A DNA stretch of 64,000 bases, taken from positions 62,001 through 126,000 of the forward strand of contig NZ_JACYTP010000013.1 of NCBI RefSeq assembly GCF_014841115.1. Reading direction: 5' to 3'. Of this stretch, positions 19,767-28,917 are shown in pieces (within the stretch, counting starts at the first letter, position 1; every line of letters begins with the position of its first letter). Position numbers and translations under genes: made by a program. This DNA comes from Photobacterium arenosum (GTDB taxonomy: Bacteria; Pseudomonadota; Gammaproteobacteria; Enterobacterales; Vibrionaceae). A model generated the notes under the pieces. That model saw only the letters and a program-made list of their open reading frames with translations, was not told the origin of the DNA and did not search any database.

Positions 19767-19796
19767 GGCAACCAAAATGATTTGGTTGCCTTTTTT
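19767..19796 (+). terminator. Terminator between the two potD genes
   Basis: GGCAACCAAA (19767-19776), ATGA loop, TTTGGTTGCC (19781-19790), then TTTTTT. A strong terminator here means the second potD probably also has its own promoter in the 180 bases that follow. Confidence 0.92.
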
Positions 19797-19978
19797 CTTA
19801 TCCCCTCTGCTATACTCTCCCACTGATTCTGTAATAAATTCCATACGTTAGTAATGAGTTAATACCTCATTCTGACATATTTTGTCATCTGAAATGACAC
19901 ACCCTGTCCGCAAGAGAGGTGGGCATTAGTATAGCTACCAGAATGCTATGTAGGGCTTCTGAAGTTGGGAGTAACTAA

Positions 19979-21022
19979 ATGAAAAATTGGTCTTCAATCA
20001 TGGTCGGCGGTCTGTTTGCCATGTCGCTGACATCACATTCAGCGCTGGCTGCAGACGAAGAACTGTATTTCTACAACTGGTCTGAGTATATCCCAGCCAG
20101 TGTGCTGGAAGCGTTCACCAAAGAAACCGGTATCAAAGTCATCTATTCGACTTATGAGTCGAATGAGACGATGTACGCTAAATTGAAGACCTACGGTTCA
20201 GGTTACGATCTGGTCGTGCCTTCTACATATTACGTCTCTAAAATGCGTGACGAGAATATGCTGAAGAAAATCGAAAAGTCTAAACTGTCGCATTTTAAAG
20301 ACCTGGATCCTAACTTCCTGAATAAGCCTTTCGACCCAAGCAATGACTACTCGATTCCCTACATTTGGGGCGCAACAGGTATTGGCGTGAATACAGATCT
20401 GATCAATGCCAAAACGATCACTGGCTGGAGTGACTTCTGGGACAGCAAATGGCAAGGCCAGCTAATGATGATGGACGATGCACGTGAATTCTTCCACATC
20501 GCATTACGTAAGTTAGGTTACTCAGCCAACACTCAAAACCCCGACGAAATTAAAGCCGCTTATGAAGAACTGAAAAAGCTGATGCCCAACGTGCTGGTCT
20601 TTAACTCAGACTACCCTGCTAACCCTTACATGGCAGGAGAAACCTCTTTGGGTATGCTTTGGAATGGTTCTGCCTACATGGCACGACAGGAAGGCGCCCC
20701 AATTGATATCGTTTGGCCTGAAGAAGGTGCCATTTTCTGGATGGACAGCCTGGCAATCCCAGCCGGCGCGAAAAACGTTGATGCCGCACATAAGATGATC
20801 GACTTTTTGCTCAAACCTGAGAACGCAGCAAAAGTTGCACTGGAAATTGGTTATCCAACCCCTGTTGCAACAGCCAAAGATAAGCTGCCAAAAACATTTG
20901 TGGATGACCCGAGCATCTACCCGCCACAAGCTGTAATGGATGCCGGTGAGTGGCAAGACAGTGTCGGTGATGCGGTATCACTGTATGAAGAATATTACCA
21001 AAAACTAAAAGCTGGCCAGTAA
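19979..21022 (+). CDS. potD: Polyamine-binding periplasmic protein, second copy
   Basis: Paralogue of the preceding gene, 347 residues, similar along its full length. A signal peptide (about residues 1-25, ending ALA) precedes DEELYFYNWSEYIPASV, which is closer to E. coli PotD at this site than the first copy is. Conserved blocks are YSTYESNETMYAKL, YDLVVPSTYYVSKM, WGATGIGVN and FNSDYPANPYMAGE. Tandem potD genes after potABC are also known in Vibrio cholerae. GGGAGTAACTA just before the ATG is a good ribosome site. Confidence 0.93.
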   Translation: MKNWSSIMVGGLFAMSLTSHSALAADEELYFYNWSEYIPASVLEAFTKETGIKVIYSTYESNETMYAKLKTYGSGYDLVVPSTYYVSKMRDENMLKKIEKSKLSHFKDLDPNFLNKPFDPSNDYSIPYIWGATGIGVNTDLINAKTITGWSDFWDSKWQGQLMMMDDAREFFHIALRKLGYSANTQNPDEIKAAYEELKKLMPNVLVFNSDYPANPYMAGETSLGMLWNGSAYMARQEGAPIDIVWPEEGAIFWMDSLAIPAGAKNVDAAHKMIDFLLKPENAAKVALEIGYPTPVATAKDKLPKTFVDDPSIYPPQAVMDAGEWQDSVGDAVSLYEEYYQKLKAGQ

Positions 21023-21031
21023 ACAACCTTT

Positions 21032-21059
21032 AAGGCGTCGTAAGACGCCTTATTTTTTT
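21032..21059 (+). terminator. Terminator after second potD
   Basis: AAGGCGTC (21032-21039), GTAA loop, GACGCCTT (21044-21051), then ATTTTTTT. Confidence 0.92.
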
Positions 21060-21104
21060 AGCTTTACTTGTCTATACAAGCCTGCACTCAAGAATATTAA
21101 TGTA

Positions 21105-21824
21105 CTAGTCAGTTGGCGCTAGCAACTCATCGACGAGCTCAGGGACAATTCTTGACGCCGGTCCATAGCGTTTCTCATCAAATTCACTTTCCACAATACT
21201 CGGCTCTAAGTTGAGTTCAAGGGTGTGTGATCCGTGCATTGCAGCCTCATGAACAAAGCCCGCCGCCGGATAAACTGAACCTGATGTACCAATAGCGATA
21301 AAGAGATCGGCCGCAACCAGCGCAGAATAAATCTTATCCATTGACTGCGGCATTTCTCCGAACCAGACAACATTAGGCCTTAACGGCGCTGGAATCTGGC
21401 AGCAATGGCAGCTGTCATCCAGTGAAATATCACCGCTCCACTCAATAGTTTGACCACTTTGACTGCACTGAGCTTTAAGTAACTCACCATGCATATGAAT
21501 GACATTATGGCTACCCGCTTTCTCATGCAGATTGTCTATGTTCTGCGTTATCACTGTCACCGTACCGTCGAGTTCCTTTTCCAAACGTGACAGCGCATAA
21601 TGCGCAGCATTAGGTTGAACAGTTCCACTTTCTAACTGTTGACGGCGCTGATTGTAGAAGGATTGCACCAGGTAAGGGTCTCTGTTAAACCCTTCCGGTG
21701 TTGCTACATCCTCAATACGGTGGTTTTCCCACAGCCCATCCTGGTCACGAAAGGTTTTGATCCCCGACTCGGCTGATATTCCAGCGCCAGTGAGTATCAC
21801 TATATTTCGATAGGGAAAATGCAT
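21105..21824 (-). CDS. cobB: NAD-dependent protein deacylase (sirtuin, CobB)
   Basis: Class III sirtuin of 239 residues that removes acyl groups from lysines using NAD+. Visible: [15 protein letters not shown] (NAD binding), [13 protein letters not shown], the catalytic His in HMHGEL, a zinc site (C in AQCSQSGQ, then CHCC), WFGEMP and [21 protein letters not shown] near residue 57 supplies the Tyr and Arg (YxxR) that in this class bind succinyl or malonyl groups, so desuccinylase activity is likely besides deacetylase. This is a short form that begins right at the Rossmann fold. Confidence 0.94.
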   Translation of the reverse strand: MHFPYRNIVILTGAGISAESGIKTFRDQDGLWENHRIEDVATPEGFNRDPYLVQSFYNQRRQQLESGTVQPNAAHYALSRLEKELDGTVTVITQNIDNLHEKAGSHNVIHMHGELLKAQCSQSGQTIEWSGDISLDDSCHCCQIPAPLRPNVVWFGEMPQSMDKIYSALVAADLFIAIGTSGSVYPAAGFVHEAAMHGSHTLELNLEPSIVESEFDEKRYGPASRIVPELVDELLAPTD

Positions 21825-22210
21825 CTTTCCTTGCCCTTGTTAACGTTTACCACAGTTATACCATCGACCGGACAGCAATATAACTCTTACCTTGTCAGAC
21901 AATAGTCGTAAGTAGATATCGTATGAGTAATCGTTGAGGTGTGATTAATGTAAACTCTGCTAGATGAAAAGTTATAGTGCATTAAACAAAGCCATTAATC
22001 TCGTAATTAAGAATCTAACGGATGATTCTGCTTGCACGACATGTTGTTTTGCCATTCGAATTTTTCCTGAGTTTTATTATAAGAATGATTAATAAAATAG
22101 TTTATGTATCTTTGTGAAACACGATGAAAACTTTGGAGTATTTATGCAACTTTGAATAGTCTCGTCTATGCTTCACCTGTATCACACACAAAAACAATGG
22201 AGTGATGGAA
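21825..22210. other. Divergent intergenic region cobB to outer-membrane protein
   Basis: About 385 AT-rich bases holding the promoters of two divergent genes. I see no extra gene and no convincing operator. Confidence 0.45.
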
Positions 22211-22747
22211 ATGAAGCAAAAAGCATTGGCATTATTAGTAACAACACTGTTGGCTAGCCCGGCTGCACTTGCCGTAACTCTGGAAGAAGGTACGCAAGAA
22301 TTCGGCTTACAAGGTAGTCTGGATCTTGATTATGTGGATGATTATTTATTCCTGTTGAACACCTCCTATGGCTATTTCCTGATGGATGACTGGGAAATCG
22401 GGGGGGTTTTGGATGTAAACATGAGTGACAGCACCAAGACCTTCCAGCTTGGTATGTTTACTGAGTACAACTTTACCAACGACAGTAACTGGGTTCCTTA
22501 TCTTGGCGCCGCTGCTCAGCTAGCCAATCTTTCGGCAGATGCAGATGATGACGTCGATTTTGATATTGAAGATGTCACTGCTTTGAATATTAAAATCGCA
22601 GGTGGTGTGAAATACTTCATCAACCCACATGTTGCCATTAGTGCAGAGGTGAACTACAACATCGCGACCGACGATATCAGCGTCACAAAAGACGGCGTTG
22701 AGGACAGCTTCACCCGATTCATTTTTGGTACAAGATTCTACTTCTGA
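22211..22747 (+). CDS. Small outer-membrane beta-barrel protein
   Basis: A 178-residue exported protein. The signal peptide ends ALA near residue 22. The mature part alternates hydrophobic and polar residues in about eight strands and ends in RFIFGTRFYF with a terminal Phe, the usual barrel-assembly signal. It is strongly acidic, with an Asp-rich loop (SADADDDVDFDIED). Size and pattern fit OmpW/OmpX-like or outer-membrane-protein beta-barrel families, but I cannot name one. ATG 22211 has GGAG eight bases upstream; earlier in-frame ATG 22205 and GTG 22202 are too close to that site. Confidence 0.8.
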   Translation: MKQKALALLVTTLLASPAALAVTLEEGTQEFGLQGSLDLDYVDDYLFLLNTSYGYFLMDDWEIGGVLDVNMSDSTKTFQLGMFTEYNFTNDSNWVPYLGAAAQLANLSADADDDVDFDIEDVTALNIKIAGGVKYFINPHVAISAEVNYNIATDDISVTKDGVEDSFTRFIFGTRFYF

Positions 22748-22760
22748 CAGTTCCTCCCAT

Positions 22761-22791
22761 ACAACGCCGCAGCAATGTGGCGTTGTAGTTT
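22761..22791 (+). terminator. Probable terminator after outer-membrane protein
   Basis: ACAACGCC (22761-22768) pairs with GGCGTTGT (22779-22786) across a ten-base loop, followed by AGTTT. The T run is weak. Confidence 0.6.
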
Positions 22792-22981
22792 CTACAGGTC
22801 CCAACCCATTTCACTTTATTGTTTATACCTCAGTTAAATATTTTCGAGAAATCACCGAAAAATTTTTCATGAGCTGTATCAAAAAACAGACAAGTTAAAC
22901 AAACCAGTCTTGCTATACCTTAAAAAAACACAATAAAAATTTATTGCTGGGTTCGATCAGACTAAGGTTAGCAGGCCGATT

Positions 22982-24181
22982 ATGAGAAACGCTTACCCGT
23001 TGTTGGTTTTGTCATTCCAGTTTCTGACAGGCTGTGGATCCATGTCTGTCACCAATGATGCACACAATGAAGCCTTCCAAAAAGCATTGCTGCTTGTTGC
23101 AAGTAAAAGCCAGCGATGCCCTATTCCGGAAGATGTTATTGATGGTCGCTATCTGGCAACAGGCTTACCTTCTGATTATTCGCCACCTCCCTTAACTGAG
23201 CTATCAATGATCAAAGAAGAGAGTCTCTGGCAAATTCTCGCAAAAGAAAGCGATCTTCCGGTACCAAACAACGCAAGAGTGCGGAACTATAAACAATGGT
23301 ATCTGAGCCGGCCATTACACCTCAAGACAGTATCAAAGCGAGCTCAACCATTTCTTTATTACATCTACCAAAATGCTCAAGCTCGTGATCTACCTATCGA
23401 ACTTGTTTTACTGCCTTTCATAGAAAGTGCATTTGACCCCTATGCTCATTCACATCAAGGTGCAGCTGGGCTGTGGCAGATCACGAAACCAACAGGTAAA
23501 TCATTCGGATTGCAATTTCGGCCTGGATATGACGGCAGGCTTGATATTATTGCCTCGACTCAGGCTGCACTTGATTTACTGGAATATCTTCATGATAAAT
23601 TCAATGGTAACTGGCTACATGCGATTGCCGCATATAATTCCGGTGAAAGCAGAGTTCGCAAAGCAATCAAAGCCAACAAAGCGCTGGGGAAATCAACCGA
23701 CTTCTGGTCGTTAGCATTACCCCGTGAAACAGAGCATTATGTCCCTAAACTGCTGGCATTAAGCCAGATAATTAAAGAAGAGAATCATACCTCTCTTCCT
23801 TTGGTATACATACCCAACAGCCCAGTATTGACGTCAGTAACGATAACACGGCAAGTGCCCCTTGCTCAGATTGCCAGTGATGCAGGACTGACCGGAAAAG
23901 CACTGTATCTGCTTAACCCAGGATACTCTGCCGGGCTAACATTAAGGCAGGAACAGAGCCAGTTACTCATACCTAAAAAACAGCTCAATCACTTTTATCA
24001 GCAGCCTGAGAAATTACACTATGTCAAGAACAAATACAGCGTTCGACATATTGAGCCTGGCGATTCTTTATATAAACTGGCCACGTTAAACAACACATCG
24101 ATCAGAGATATAAAACAAGCCAACCAGTTAGTGAACAATAAAATACATGCAGGTCAGCTTTTGCTTATCCCAGTCAAATAA
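22982..24181 (+). CDS. MltD-like membrane-bound lytic transglycosylase
   Basis: Peptidoglycan-cleaving lipoprotein of 399 residues. The lipobox is LTGC (Cys near residue 18). A lytic transglycosylase (SLT) domain follows at about residues 125-260: the catalytic Glu in LPFIESAFDPYAHS, then GAAGLWQI and AAYNSGESRV. A single LysM repeat lies at the C terminus (SVRHIEPGDSLYKLA ... AGQLLLIP). MltD in E. coli is 452 residues with two LysM repeats, so this is either a shorter MltD or a paralogue. AGCAGG lies seven bases before the ATG. Confidence 0.88.
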   Translation: MRNAYPLLVLSFQFLTGCGSMSVTNDAHNEAFQKALLLVASKSQRCPIPEDVIDGRYLATGLPSDYSPPPLTELSMIKEESLWQILAKESDLPVPNNARVRNYKQWYLSRPLHLKTVSKRAQPFLYYIYQNAQARDLPIELVLLPFIESAFDPYAHSHQGAAGLWQITKPTGKSFGLQFRPGYDGRLDIIASTQAALDLLEYLHDKFNGNWLHAIAAYNSGESRVRKAIKANKALGKSTDFWSLALPRETEHYVPKLLALSQIIKEENHTSLPLVYIPNSPVLTSVTITRQVPLAQIASDAGLTGKALYLLNPGYSAGLTLRQEQSQLLIPKKQLNHFYQQPEKLHYVKNKYSVRHIEPGDSLYKLATLNNTSIRDIKQANQLVNNKIHAGQLLLIPVK

Positions 24182-24184
24182 CAT

Positions 24185-24502
24185 TTATTCTGGAGCGCTG
24201 CCATTCACAAATTGCCAGGCTTGATTAATTTCCCAGTCAGGCTGGATGGCTAATTTCATCACTTCACCCATATTAATTAACAACTTTACGTCTGACTGAT
24301 TATGCGATATTGCCAGGCCGACAATGACCCCGGCGAGTAAACAAGCCGGAGCAATCAGGCTACGAATAGCCATCAAACTTGTCAGTGCCAACACCATCAG
24401 GATAGTTGCTATATACAAATGCCCTGGGAGCTGTGTAAAAAACGCAACATAAATAGCAACGGCCTGAATGATTGCGCCCACAACTAAAAACACGATTGTC
24501 AT
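24185..24502 (-). CDS. Small membrane protein, function unknown
   Basis: A 105-residue protein with three hydrophobic stretches (VFLVVGAIIQAVAIYVAFF, IATILMVLALTSLMAI, ACLLAGVIVGLAIS) and a short soluble tail. It converges on the transglycosylase gene with three bases between the stops. I recognise no family, and the ribosome site is not strong. Confidence 0.55.
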   Translation of the reverse strand: MTIVFLVVGAIIQAVAIYVAFFTQLPGHLYIATILMVLALTSLMAIRSLIAPACLLAGVIVGLAISHNQSDVKLLINMGEVMKLAIQPDWEINQAWQFVNGSAPE

Positions 24503-24727
24503 TAATCCACCACAATAAATATTTTTATCTTATTTTTTATGAGTATAGACAAATATTTCGTCATAGGATGAAATTCTTATCACCATTTTTTTATGTGAAT
24601 TTTTTATGCTTATACACCAATTCTCAGTCTAATTGTTAAAACGAACTATACTGAAAATAAAGAAAGTGCCTTTCTTGCAATAATGAAAGGAGCATAACAA
24701 CAGTGAGCAGTCACCGGGGGAGTATTC

Positions 24728-24835
24728 ATGCATCATGACGAAATGATCGTACCAAGCGCCGTTGGTCTTATCGGCCGGACAGCAAGTGTGGCCGGTTTCA
24801 TCTTAGCGGCAGGACTGCTATTAATGCTCTTTTAA
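24728..24835 (+). CDS. Probable 35-residue single-helix membrane protein
   Basis: A short frame found by reading the bases. ATG 24728 is six bases after GGGGGAG, one of the best ribosome sites in the region, and TAA is at 24833. The product begins MHHDEMIVPSAVG and ends with a hydrophobic helix (TASVAGFILAAGLLLMLF), so it would be a tail-anchored small membrane protein. No neighbour is close enough to form an operon. Its family is unknown to me; the strong ribosome site and clean helix are the support. Confidence 0.5.
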   Translation: MHHDEMIVPSAVGLIGRTASVAGFILAAGLLLMLF

Positions 24836-25236
24836 ACTCTACTCACTGGCACATCCAACTGAACGTCAACTGCCTGAGCACAAACTGGCGTTCGAGAGCG
24901 AATGCATTGATAGTTGTAGACGACAATTAGCATCAACCACATGAGATAAAATTTGGGTACTCAGCCAGCAATACTGACAGAGTACCCATTAGCATGCAGT
25001 TTCCCTACCGCTTATAATATCTGGCTCTTCTACACGCACAGATGGGTGATTCAGCAGAGCTGATTACAGCTCAAAGGTCTCGGATATTACCCTAGTATGT
25101 GATTTGTTGCATCACTTTTGTTTTCACCTCTGAATCAAATCAGTGTTCTGCCACATTTTCAGCTGGCTAGACCATTTACTCTGTTGATATCAGGTAAACT
25201 ACCGGGATTACGATGATCTAAGGTAGTTCCAACTCA
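24836..25236. other. Gene-free region upstream of the DUF3581-like gene
   Basis: About 400 bases without a supportable gene. It holds an imperfectly placed hairpin, GGGTACTC (24955-24962) with GAGTACCC (24980-24987), followed on the minus strand by AAATTTTATC; it could be a terminator for that strand, but no minus-strand gene is visible upstream of it. Confidence 0.4.
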
Positions 25237-25947
25237 ATGTTTTTAGATTCTTACTTCGCCGAGCATAATGGTGCTTATACATTTACCCGCGAACAAGCCA
25301 GCCATTTTGCCAAAAAAGTCGCTGGCGATTTCAACCCAATCCACGATGCCGATAACAAACGTTTTTGTGTTCCGGGCGACCTCCTCTTTTCTGTCATGCT
25401 GGCAAAAACAGGATTGAGCCAGAAAATGCGTGTGGAATTTGCAGGTATGATCACCGATGGCGTAGCCCTGGCTATCAACACGAAATCATCCAACGATCTG
25501 TCACTCGTCGATGAAAAAGGCAAAGAATACCTTCACGTCCTTCGCGAAGGTGAAGTCACCCACAATGCCAGCCTTATCGAAACAGTTACCAAAAATTATG
25601 TGCAATTTTCCGGAAAGAATTTCCCGCACATCATGGTGCCTTTAATGGAGTCTAAGCAGGTAATGATCAATCCTGCCCGCCCGCTGGTTATCTATGAAAG
25701 CATGGAACTGGAATTCAGCCGGCTGGACCTTGAAGCGCCAACCGTTGAGCTTACTGATTCCATTCTCGAATCTGACGGTAAGCGTGGTAGCGTAACGCTG
25801 GCATTCAGCTTTACAGAGCACGGTGAAGTCGTGGGTGAAGGTCGTAAGCGTATGCTGATGAGTGGCCTTAAGCCATACTGCCAGAACGACATAGATGATC
25901 TGGTCGCCCGCTTTAACGCCAGAAAAGAAGCTTACCAGGCAGCATAA
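25237..25947 (+). CDS. DUF3581-like hotdog-fold protein, function unknown
   Basis: A 236-residue soluble protein. Its start, FAKKVAGDFNPIHD, followed by PGDLLFSVMLAKTGL, has the D.NPIH pattern of MaoC/hotdog hydratases and thioesterases, and the whole resembles the Vibrionaceae DUF3581 family as I remember it. If the His/Asp pair is catalytic, it may act on acyl-CoA or acyl-carrier substrates, but this is inference. It is a single gene, followed by a hairpin. Confidence 0.65.
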   Translation: MFLDSYFAEHNGAYTFTREQASHFAKKVAGDFNPIHDADNKRFCVPGDLLFSVMLAKTGLSQKMRVEFAGMITDGVALAINTKSSNDLSLVDEKGKEYLHVLREGEVTHNASLIETVTKNYVQFSGKNFPHIMVPLMESKQVMINPARPLVIYESMELEFSRLDLEAPTVELTDSILESDGKRGSVTLAFSFTEHGEVVGEGRKRMLMSGLKPYCQNDIDDLVARFNARKEAYQAA

Positions 25948-25956
25948 TTTGACAAA

Positions 25957-25996
25957 TGTGTCTGGAAACCTTAAACCGCTTCTAGACACACTTTAC
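25957..25996 (+). terminator. Hairpin after the DUF3581-like gene
   Basis: TGTGTCT (25957-25963) pairs with AGACACA (25984-25990), extended by GAA/TTC, followed by CTTTACT. Probable weak terminator. Confidence 0.5.
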
Positions 25997-26052
25997 TCCG
26001 CCTGCTACATTTCATGCACTTAATATCTGTTTATTACTTTGGAGGACACAAG

Positions 26053-26103
26053 ATGATTGTATTAACAACTCTCTGGGCACAGAAACAGGCAAAGAACCAG
26101 TAA
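26053..26103 (+). CDS. Putative 16-residue leader peptide upstream of rsgA
   Basis: ATG 26053 stands behind TTTGGAGG with eight intervening bases and encodes MIVLTTLWAQKQAKNQ, stop TAA at 26101. The ribosome site is stronger than that of rsgA itself. The peptide looks like no mature protein; its place ahead of stacked hairpins suggests a regulatory leader whose translation controls the downstream gene. Confidence 0.45.
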   Translation: MIVLTTLWAQKQAKNQ

Positions 26104-26160
26104 GCGAAAAAGATAACAGGACAGACACCCTCTCCGCTTCTGCCCTTTCCTCTTCTATTG

Positions 26161-26238
26161 CCCGGTTCTGAATAACCGGGGACATATTGCCCCTGAATTT
26201 TACCATTTCAGTTAATGACGCCTGTGCTGCGTCAGGGG
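26161..26238 (+). promoter_or_regulatory. Stacked, partly exclusive hairpins covering the rsgA ribosome site
   Basis: Three pairings are visible: CCCGGTT (26161-26167) with AACCGGG (26174-26180); TGACGC (26216-26221) with GCGTCA (26229-26234); and CCCCTGA (26190-26196) with TCAGGGG (26232-26238). The last two share TCA and so compete. AGGGG at 26234-26238 is the rsgA ribosome site, ten bases before its ATG; the long-range pairing would hide it. The pattern resembles a translational attenuator. Confidence 0.45.
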
Positions 26239-26248
26239 TAAACACATC

Positions 26249-27307
26249 ATGACAACAACGATTTCTACACCAACGTATTCTTTGCAAAAACTTGGTTGGA
26301 AACCTTATTTTCAACAGCAGCTGTCTCTCGACGAATGGGATCAGATGAAACCAGCCCGGGTATGTGCTTTACACAGAAACCGACTGGACGTTTTCTCAGA
26401 GCACGGCCATTTGTCGATACCTGTTCTGCCTAATATGCCTGAACTCGCTGTCGGAGACTGGATATTACTGTCTGGCGAAGACCATTTTGCCCGCCTGCTG
26501 GAGCGCTTTTCCCGCTTCTGGCGAAAAGCCGCAGGTAGCAAAATTGAAGAACAGCTCATCGCCAGCAATGTCGATACCGTTTTTATCGTCTGCTCACTGA
26601 ACCAGGATTTTAATCTCAGTCGTATAGAGCGTTATCTGGCTCTTGCTCACCAGTCTGGTGTTGAGCCAGTTATTGTTCTGTCTAAGGCCGATTGTGTTGA
26701 CGATCCCACCCTTTTCGTCGAACAGGTACATCACATCGATAACATGTTATTGGTTGAGTACGTCAATGGATTAGACAGAGACAGTGTCGCTAAACTGGCA
26801 CCTTGGTGCAGAACAGGTAAAACGGTTGCTTTTCTGGGCTCTTCGGGTGCGGGGAAATCCACCCTGGTCAATACCCTGCTTGCCACTGAAACACAGCAAA
26901 CAGCCAGTATCAGGGAGGAAGACTGTAAAGGCAGACATACCACGACCGCAAGGTCACTGCATCTGATGCAAGGTGGCGGTCTTCTGCTGGACACACCTGG
27001 TATGCGTGAACTCCAGTTAGCCGACTGCAGTGAAGGTCTGTCAACCACTTTCGCGGATATAGAAACGCTGGCAGAACAATGCCGGTTTGGCGACTGTGCT
27101 CACCAGTATGAGCCTGGCTGCGCCGTACTGGCTGCCATTGAATCCGGCGCGCTTGAAGAACGCAGGTTGCGCAATTATCTCAAGCTGAATCGCGAAGTGA
27201 CCTTCAATACTGCCAGCATTGCGGAGAAACGAGCCAAATCGAAACAGCTGGGGCGCATGTATCGTACGATACAAAGCACTAACCGGAAGCATAAAAATCG
27301 GGAGTAA
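26249..27307 (+). CDS. rsgA: Small ribosomal subunit biogenesis GTPase RsgA (YjeQ)
   Basis: Circularly permuted GTPase of 352 residues that acts late in 30S assembly. An N-terminal OB fold (ARVCALHRNRLDVF... VGDWILL) is followed by G4 VLSKADCVDD, G1 GSSGAGKSTLVN near residue 197, G3 DTPGMREL near residue 248, and the zinc knuckle CRFGDCAHQYEPGC. The C terminus is basic. Compared with E. coli RsgA (350) it is diverged in the N-terminal third, and Vibrionaceae often carry two rsgA-type genes, so it may be the second, specialised copy. It is preceded by the leader described above. Confidence 0.88.
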   Translation: MTTTISTPTYSLQKLGWKPYFQQQLSLDEWDQMKPARVCALHRNRLDVFSEHGHLSIPVLPNMPELAVGDWILLSGEDHFARLLERFSRFWRKAAGSKIEEQLIASNVDTVFIVCSLNQDFNLSRIERYLALAHQSGVEPVIVLSKADCVDDPTLFVEQVHHIDNMLLVEYVNGLDRDSVAKLAPWCRTGKTVAFLGSSGAGKSTLVNTLLATETQQTASIREEDCKGRHTTTARSLHLMQGGGLLLDTPGMRELQLADCSEGLSTTFADIETLAEQCRFGDCAHQYEPGCAVLAAIESGALEERRLRNYLKLNREVTFNTASIAEKRAKSKQLGRMYRTIQSTNRKHKNRE

Positions 27308-27320
27308 CCAGCAACGAATA

Positions 27321-27350
27321 AACAACGCCCTCCGAAATGAGGGCGTTGTT
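27321..27350. terminator. Bidirectional terminator between rsgA and the BCCT transporter
   Basis: A perfect 12-base stem, AACAACGCCCTC (27321-27332) with GAGGGCGTTGTT, around CGAAAT. It serves convergent genes. Confidence 0.85.
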
Positions 27351-27369
27351 TCAGGGTGAAAAAGTCTTG

Positions 27370-28917
27370 CTACTCAGTAACCAGCAAACTCTCAGATGGG
27401 GCAACTTCTGTTTCTCGGTGTAGCCTGATGGCGGCCAGCGGACCAGTCAGTAATGTGAAGGCCATAAGCAATGAAACAGGTACAGCCGTAATCACTATAA
27501 AAGATTGCAGGGCATTCAATCCCCCATCACCGGCCAGCAGTAATACCGCGGCCACAGCCCCCATTGCGATCGCCCAGAACAAACGATGCCCTCTGGCCGG
27601 TTCATTCTTACCTGAGGTCACCATCGCAATGGCATACGCCATAGAATCCCCGGTTGTGACAACAAAAGTTGTCGTCAGCACAAGAAAAGCCGGAATGAGC
27701 CATTCGCTGAAAGGCAGTTGAGACAAGGTTGCTAATAACACTGCAGGCAAGCCCCCTTCACTTAAGGGTTCTGAAATAACACCAGGTTGAGTCAGTTCAA
27801 AATAAATACCTGAGCCGCCAAGCACAGTAAACCAGAAATGGGTCACCAGAGGCGCACCGATAGCCACTGTCATGACCAGCTCCCGAACACTGCGGCCAAC
27901 CGTGATGCGGGCAATGAAGATTGCCATCATAGGCGCGAAGCCGATAAACCACCCCCAGAAAAACCATGTCCACCAGGCGTTCCAATCCGGAGAAGCGTTT
28001 GTCAGGCTCATCGCAGGAAAGTGCTGGATATAAACAGTCATCGCTTCGGCAAACTTTTCAAAGATGAAGCCCGTTGGCCCCAGCAATAACATAACCACCA
28101 GCAGCAAGACGGCGACGATCACATTAAAGCGACTCAACCACTGCAGTCCCTTATCCATCCCTGTCGCTGCAGATAAGGAATAAATTGTGACCACTACCGC
28201 CAGCAAACCAATCTGAGTCAGTACCGAGTTATCCAATCCGGCAACAACATGCAGGCTGTAACCCAGTTGTGAGGCTAAAAAGCCTATCGGTCCGATTGTG
28301 CCAGCGGCGACGGCAAGTATTGAGCTTGCATCAATCACCGAACCCAGCCAGTGATTTTCCAGTCGGTCACCCACCAGCGGATACAACAAAGCCCTCGGTC
28401 TGAGCTTGATCCCTTTCTGATGGTGCGCATACATCAGCACGATTGTTGCTAATGTACCCAGCACAGCCCAGGCCAGAAATCCCCAGTGCAAAAAGCTTTG
28501 ACTCAGCGCAGGCGCAGCCGTTTCTGGCTGACGCGCCGCCAAGCCATCAAAGGATGGCGGCGTGGTAACGAAGTGATAAATAGGCTCAGCTGCAGACCAG
28601 AACACGCCGCCACCAGCAAGCAGAGTGCACATGATCATGGCAGTCCAGCGAAACTGACCGATTTCAGGCCGCTTTGTATTGCCGAGCTTTATTTTGCCCA
28701 GGGGCGACAGCGCCAGACACAGTGCAAGAATAAAGTTCAGTACCATCAGCCATTGCCAAAAGTAGCCGAAGCTAGCGGTTGAAAGTGCAAAAAGGGATTG
28801 GATGGAAGAGGATACCCATGACAGGTCTACCAGCGCAGCAATCAGGAACAGACTGAGGAAACCAATGGTTAGAGCTGAAACCATTTTATCAGCACTATTT
28901 CGTTCGGAGGTTTGCAT
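27370..28917 (-). CDS. BCCT family betaine/carnitine/choline-type transporter
   Basis: Secondary transporter of 515 residues with about 12 helices. The BCCT signature lies in WNAWWTWFFWGWFIGFAP followed by MMAIFIARITVGRSVRE, and GGGVFWSAAEPIYHF is the conserved N-terminal block. Members import compatible solutes such as glycine betaine, choline or carnitine using Na+ or H+; which one cannot be told. It lacks the long C-terminal osmosensory tail of BetP. It is monocistronic, with GGTGAG just before the ATG. Confidence 0.92.
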   Translation of the reverse strand: MQTSERNSADKMVSALTIGFLSLFLIAALVDLSWVSSSIQSLFALSTASFGYFWQWLMVLNFILALCLALSPLGKIKLGNTKRPEIGQFRWTAMIMCTLLAGGGVFWSAAEPIYHFVTTPPSFDGLAARQPETAAPALSQSFLHWGFLAWAVLGTLATIVLMYAHHQKGIKLRPRALLYPLVGDRLENHWLGSVIDASSILAVAAGTIGPIGFLASQLGYSLHVVAGLDNSVLTQIGLLAVVVTIYSLSAATGMDKGLQWLSRFNVIVAVLLLVVMLLLGPTGFIFEKFAEAMTVYIQHFPAMSLTNASPDWNAWWTWFFWGWFIGFAPMMAIFIARITVGRSVRELVMTVAIGAPLVTHFWFTVLGGSGIYFELTQPGVISEPLSEGGLPAVLLATLSQLPFSEWLIPAFLVLTTTFVVTTGDSMAYAIAMVTSGKNEPARGHRLFWAIAMGAVAAVLLLAGDGGLNALQSFIVITAVPVSLLMAFTLLTGPLAAIRLHRETEVAPSESLLVTE

